From Shewanella nanhaiensis (GTDB lineage: Bacteria; Pseudomonadota; Gammaproteobacteria; Enterobacterales; Shewanellaceae), in NCBI RefSeq assembly GCF_019457885.1, contig NZ_JAHZST010000003.1:1-64000 (forward strand): 64,000 nucleotides of DNA, in the 5' to 3' direction. Position numbers and translations under genes: made by a program. Shown here piece after piece: positions 63,206 through 64,000 of the stretch. The notes below the pieces were generated by a model that made no database searches, had not been told where the DNA came from, and saw only the letters and a list, made by a program, of their open reading frames with translations. Positions within the stretch are counted from its first letter, which is position 1. Each line of letters starts with the position of its first letter.

Positions 63206-64000
63206 ATGGAAAAGTTGTATAGCGCAAACAGTAACCTCAATACATCACGATTAAAACGTTCTCGATATTTTTTGGCCGCACTGGGGCCAGGGCTATTAAT
63301 GGCAGCCGCTGCGATTGGCGCGTCACACTTAGTCTCATCAACGCGAGCAGGTGCAGAGTTTGGCTGGCAACTAGCTTGGGTTATTCTTGCTGTTAATCTA
63401 CTTAAATACCCATTTTTTGCAGCAGGGGCTCGCTATACAGCAGCAACTGGAGAGAGCCTACTCCATGGTTACTTAAAACAGGGGCGCGGCTATTTACTGC
63501 TCTTTAGTGGACTCAATACACTAGCCGCTATTGCCAGTACCGCGGGAGTCACTATGCTAACAGCGGCTATGCTAACGCTATTTATCCCCCTGTCTATCGA
63601 TCTACTCGCCTTTATCGTATTGATTGCCAGTCTAACCATACTGATCTTAGGCCACTATGCCCTGCTCGATAAATTAACCAAGATAATCATGCTAGCGTTA
63701 ACGGTTTCAACTTTGGCCGCAGTTGCCCTGGCTTTTAATATTCCTCCAGTCATACATCCAGACTTTATCCCTCAATCCCCTTGGCAGTGGGCCAATATCG
63801 GATTTTTAGTCGCCATGATGGGCTGGATGCCAGCACCTATTGAGGTGAGTGTTTGGAACTCACTCTGGTTGCTGGAGAAGCAAAAGTCACAGCCTATATC
63901 CAAAAAGCAGGCGATTTTTGATTTTAACTTTGGCTATCTGATCACTGCACTGTTAGCCGTCACCTTCTTAGCCTTAGGCTCACTTGTGATGCACGGCAGT
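63206..64000 (+). CDS. Nramp-family transporter with altered metal-site motifs (partial)
   Basis: 265 codons up to the window edge. The first transmembrane block ALGPGLLMAAAAIGASHLVSSTRAGAEFGW aligns with the Nramp/MntH helix 1, but the metal-binding Asp-Pro-Gly-Asn is replaced by Gly-Ala-Ser-His. Helix 6 has MGWMPAPIEVSVWNS where canonical proteins have a Met-Pro-His pattern. AAAGG lies five bases ahead of the ATG. It belongs to the Nramp-related group without classical metal ligands; the substrate is not known. About seven membrane helices lie in the part seen. Confidence 0.75.
   Translation, partial: MEKLYSANSNLNTSRLKRSRYFLAALGPGLLMAAAAIGASHLVSSTRAGAEFGWQLAWVILAVNLLKYPFFAAGARYTAATGESLLHGYLKQGRGYLLLFSGLNTLAAIASTAGVTMLTAAMLTLFIPLSIDLLAFIVLIASLTILILGHYALLDKLTKIIMLALTVSTLAAVALAFNIPPVIHPDFIPQSPWQWANIGFLVAMMGWMPAPIEVSVWNSLWLLEKQKSQPISKKQAIFDFNFGYLITALLAVTFLALGSLVMHGS

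Overview
The window looks like a chromosomal segment of a marine Shewanella. Signs of this are an AsnC almost identical in layout to the gammaproteobacterial one, the five-gene Lld/Dld lactate utilisation cluster, a NagR-type operator in front of nagB, a DUF4447 protein, prfB-lysS in tandem with the usual RF2 recoding site, and many TonB/GGDEF/DUF proteins of Shewanella type. Base composition is moderately AT-rich. No rRNA, tRNA, CRISPR array, phage or complete transposon was found. Identification is from recognition only; no database search was possible. | Layout. 1-145: end of an amidohydrolase gene. 146-1166: gene-poor stretch of decayed direct and inverted repeats. 1167-7085 (all minus): PH-domain protein, the 23S rRNA hydroxylation enzyme RlhA, a two-gene operon of an iodotyrosine-deiodinase-like flavoprotein and a cupin, and a Fur-controlled siderophore receptor. 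7277-10145 (minus): diguanylate cyclase, SRPBCC protein, nagB under a promoter overlapped by a NagR box. 10430-12271 (plus): RluE-type pseudouridine synthase and a PQQ sugar dehydrogenase-like protein. 12338-15006 (minus): lysS and frameshifted prfB. 15231-21124 (plus): pentapeptide-repeat potassium channel whose 3' end has been copied into an 80-bp tandem array, then a single-chain NAD(P)-linked formate-dehydrogenase-like protein of 1434 residues. 21174-24050 (minus): operon of an OhrR-like regulator, a GlpD-like flavoprotein and the chromate transporter ChrA. 24324-26667 (plus): small periplasmic protein, thioredoxin/DsbD-like membrane protein, YjfB-like small protein. 26711-31255 (minus): second diguanylate cyclase, ahpC-ahpF, spermidine-synthase-like protein. 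31574-35712: DUF3332 lipoprotein, a MITE-like repeat, dienelactone hydrolase, ldhA, and three small plus-strand genes. 35713-36750: ORF-less AT-rich kilobase with an orphan minus-strand terminator. 36817-39426 (minus): tiny exported protein and a CadC/TolB-type membrane regulator. 39651-40928 (plus): rluA, asnC. 40975-43990 (minus): ATP-grasp ligase plus a fusion of N-formylglutamate amidohydrolase to a QEGLA/DUF1704 zinc peptidase. 44445-46145: large RluA-family protein. 46149-53593 (minus): lldP-lldE-lldF-lldG-dld with a divergent LysR regulator at 53829. 54922-64000: PepO-type endopeptidase, second MITE, exported RelA/SpoT-like protein, SUKH-type protein, DUF4447 protein, GST, large TonB receptor and the start of an atypical Nramp transporter. 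| How genes work together. Lactate metabolism is present in both directions: LdhA makes D-lactate from pyruvate, while LldP imports lactate and Dld/LldEFG oxidise both isomers. Peroxide defence is AhpC/AhpF plus a thiol-type MarR sensor. The most unusual units are (i) the ATP-grasp/zinc carboxypeptidase operon at 40975-43990, which resembles in chemistry an amino-acid ligation/removal cycle, and (ii) an exported (p)ppGpp-synthetase-fold protein at 57453 followed by a SUKH-family protein.
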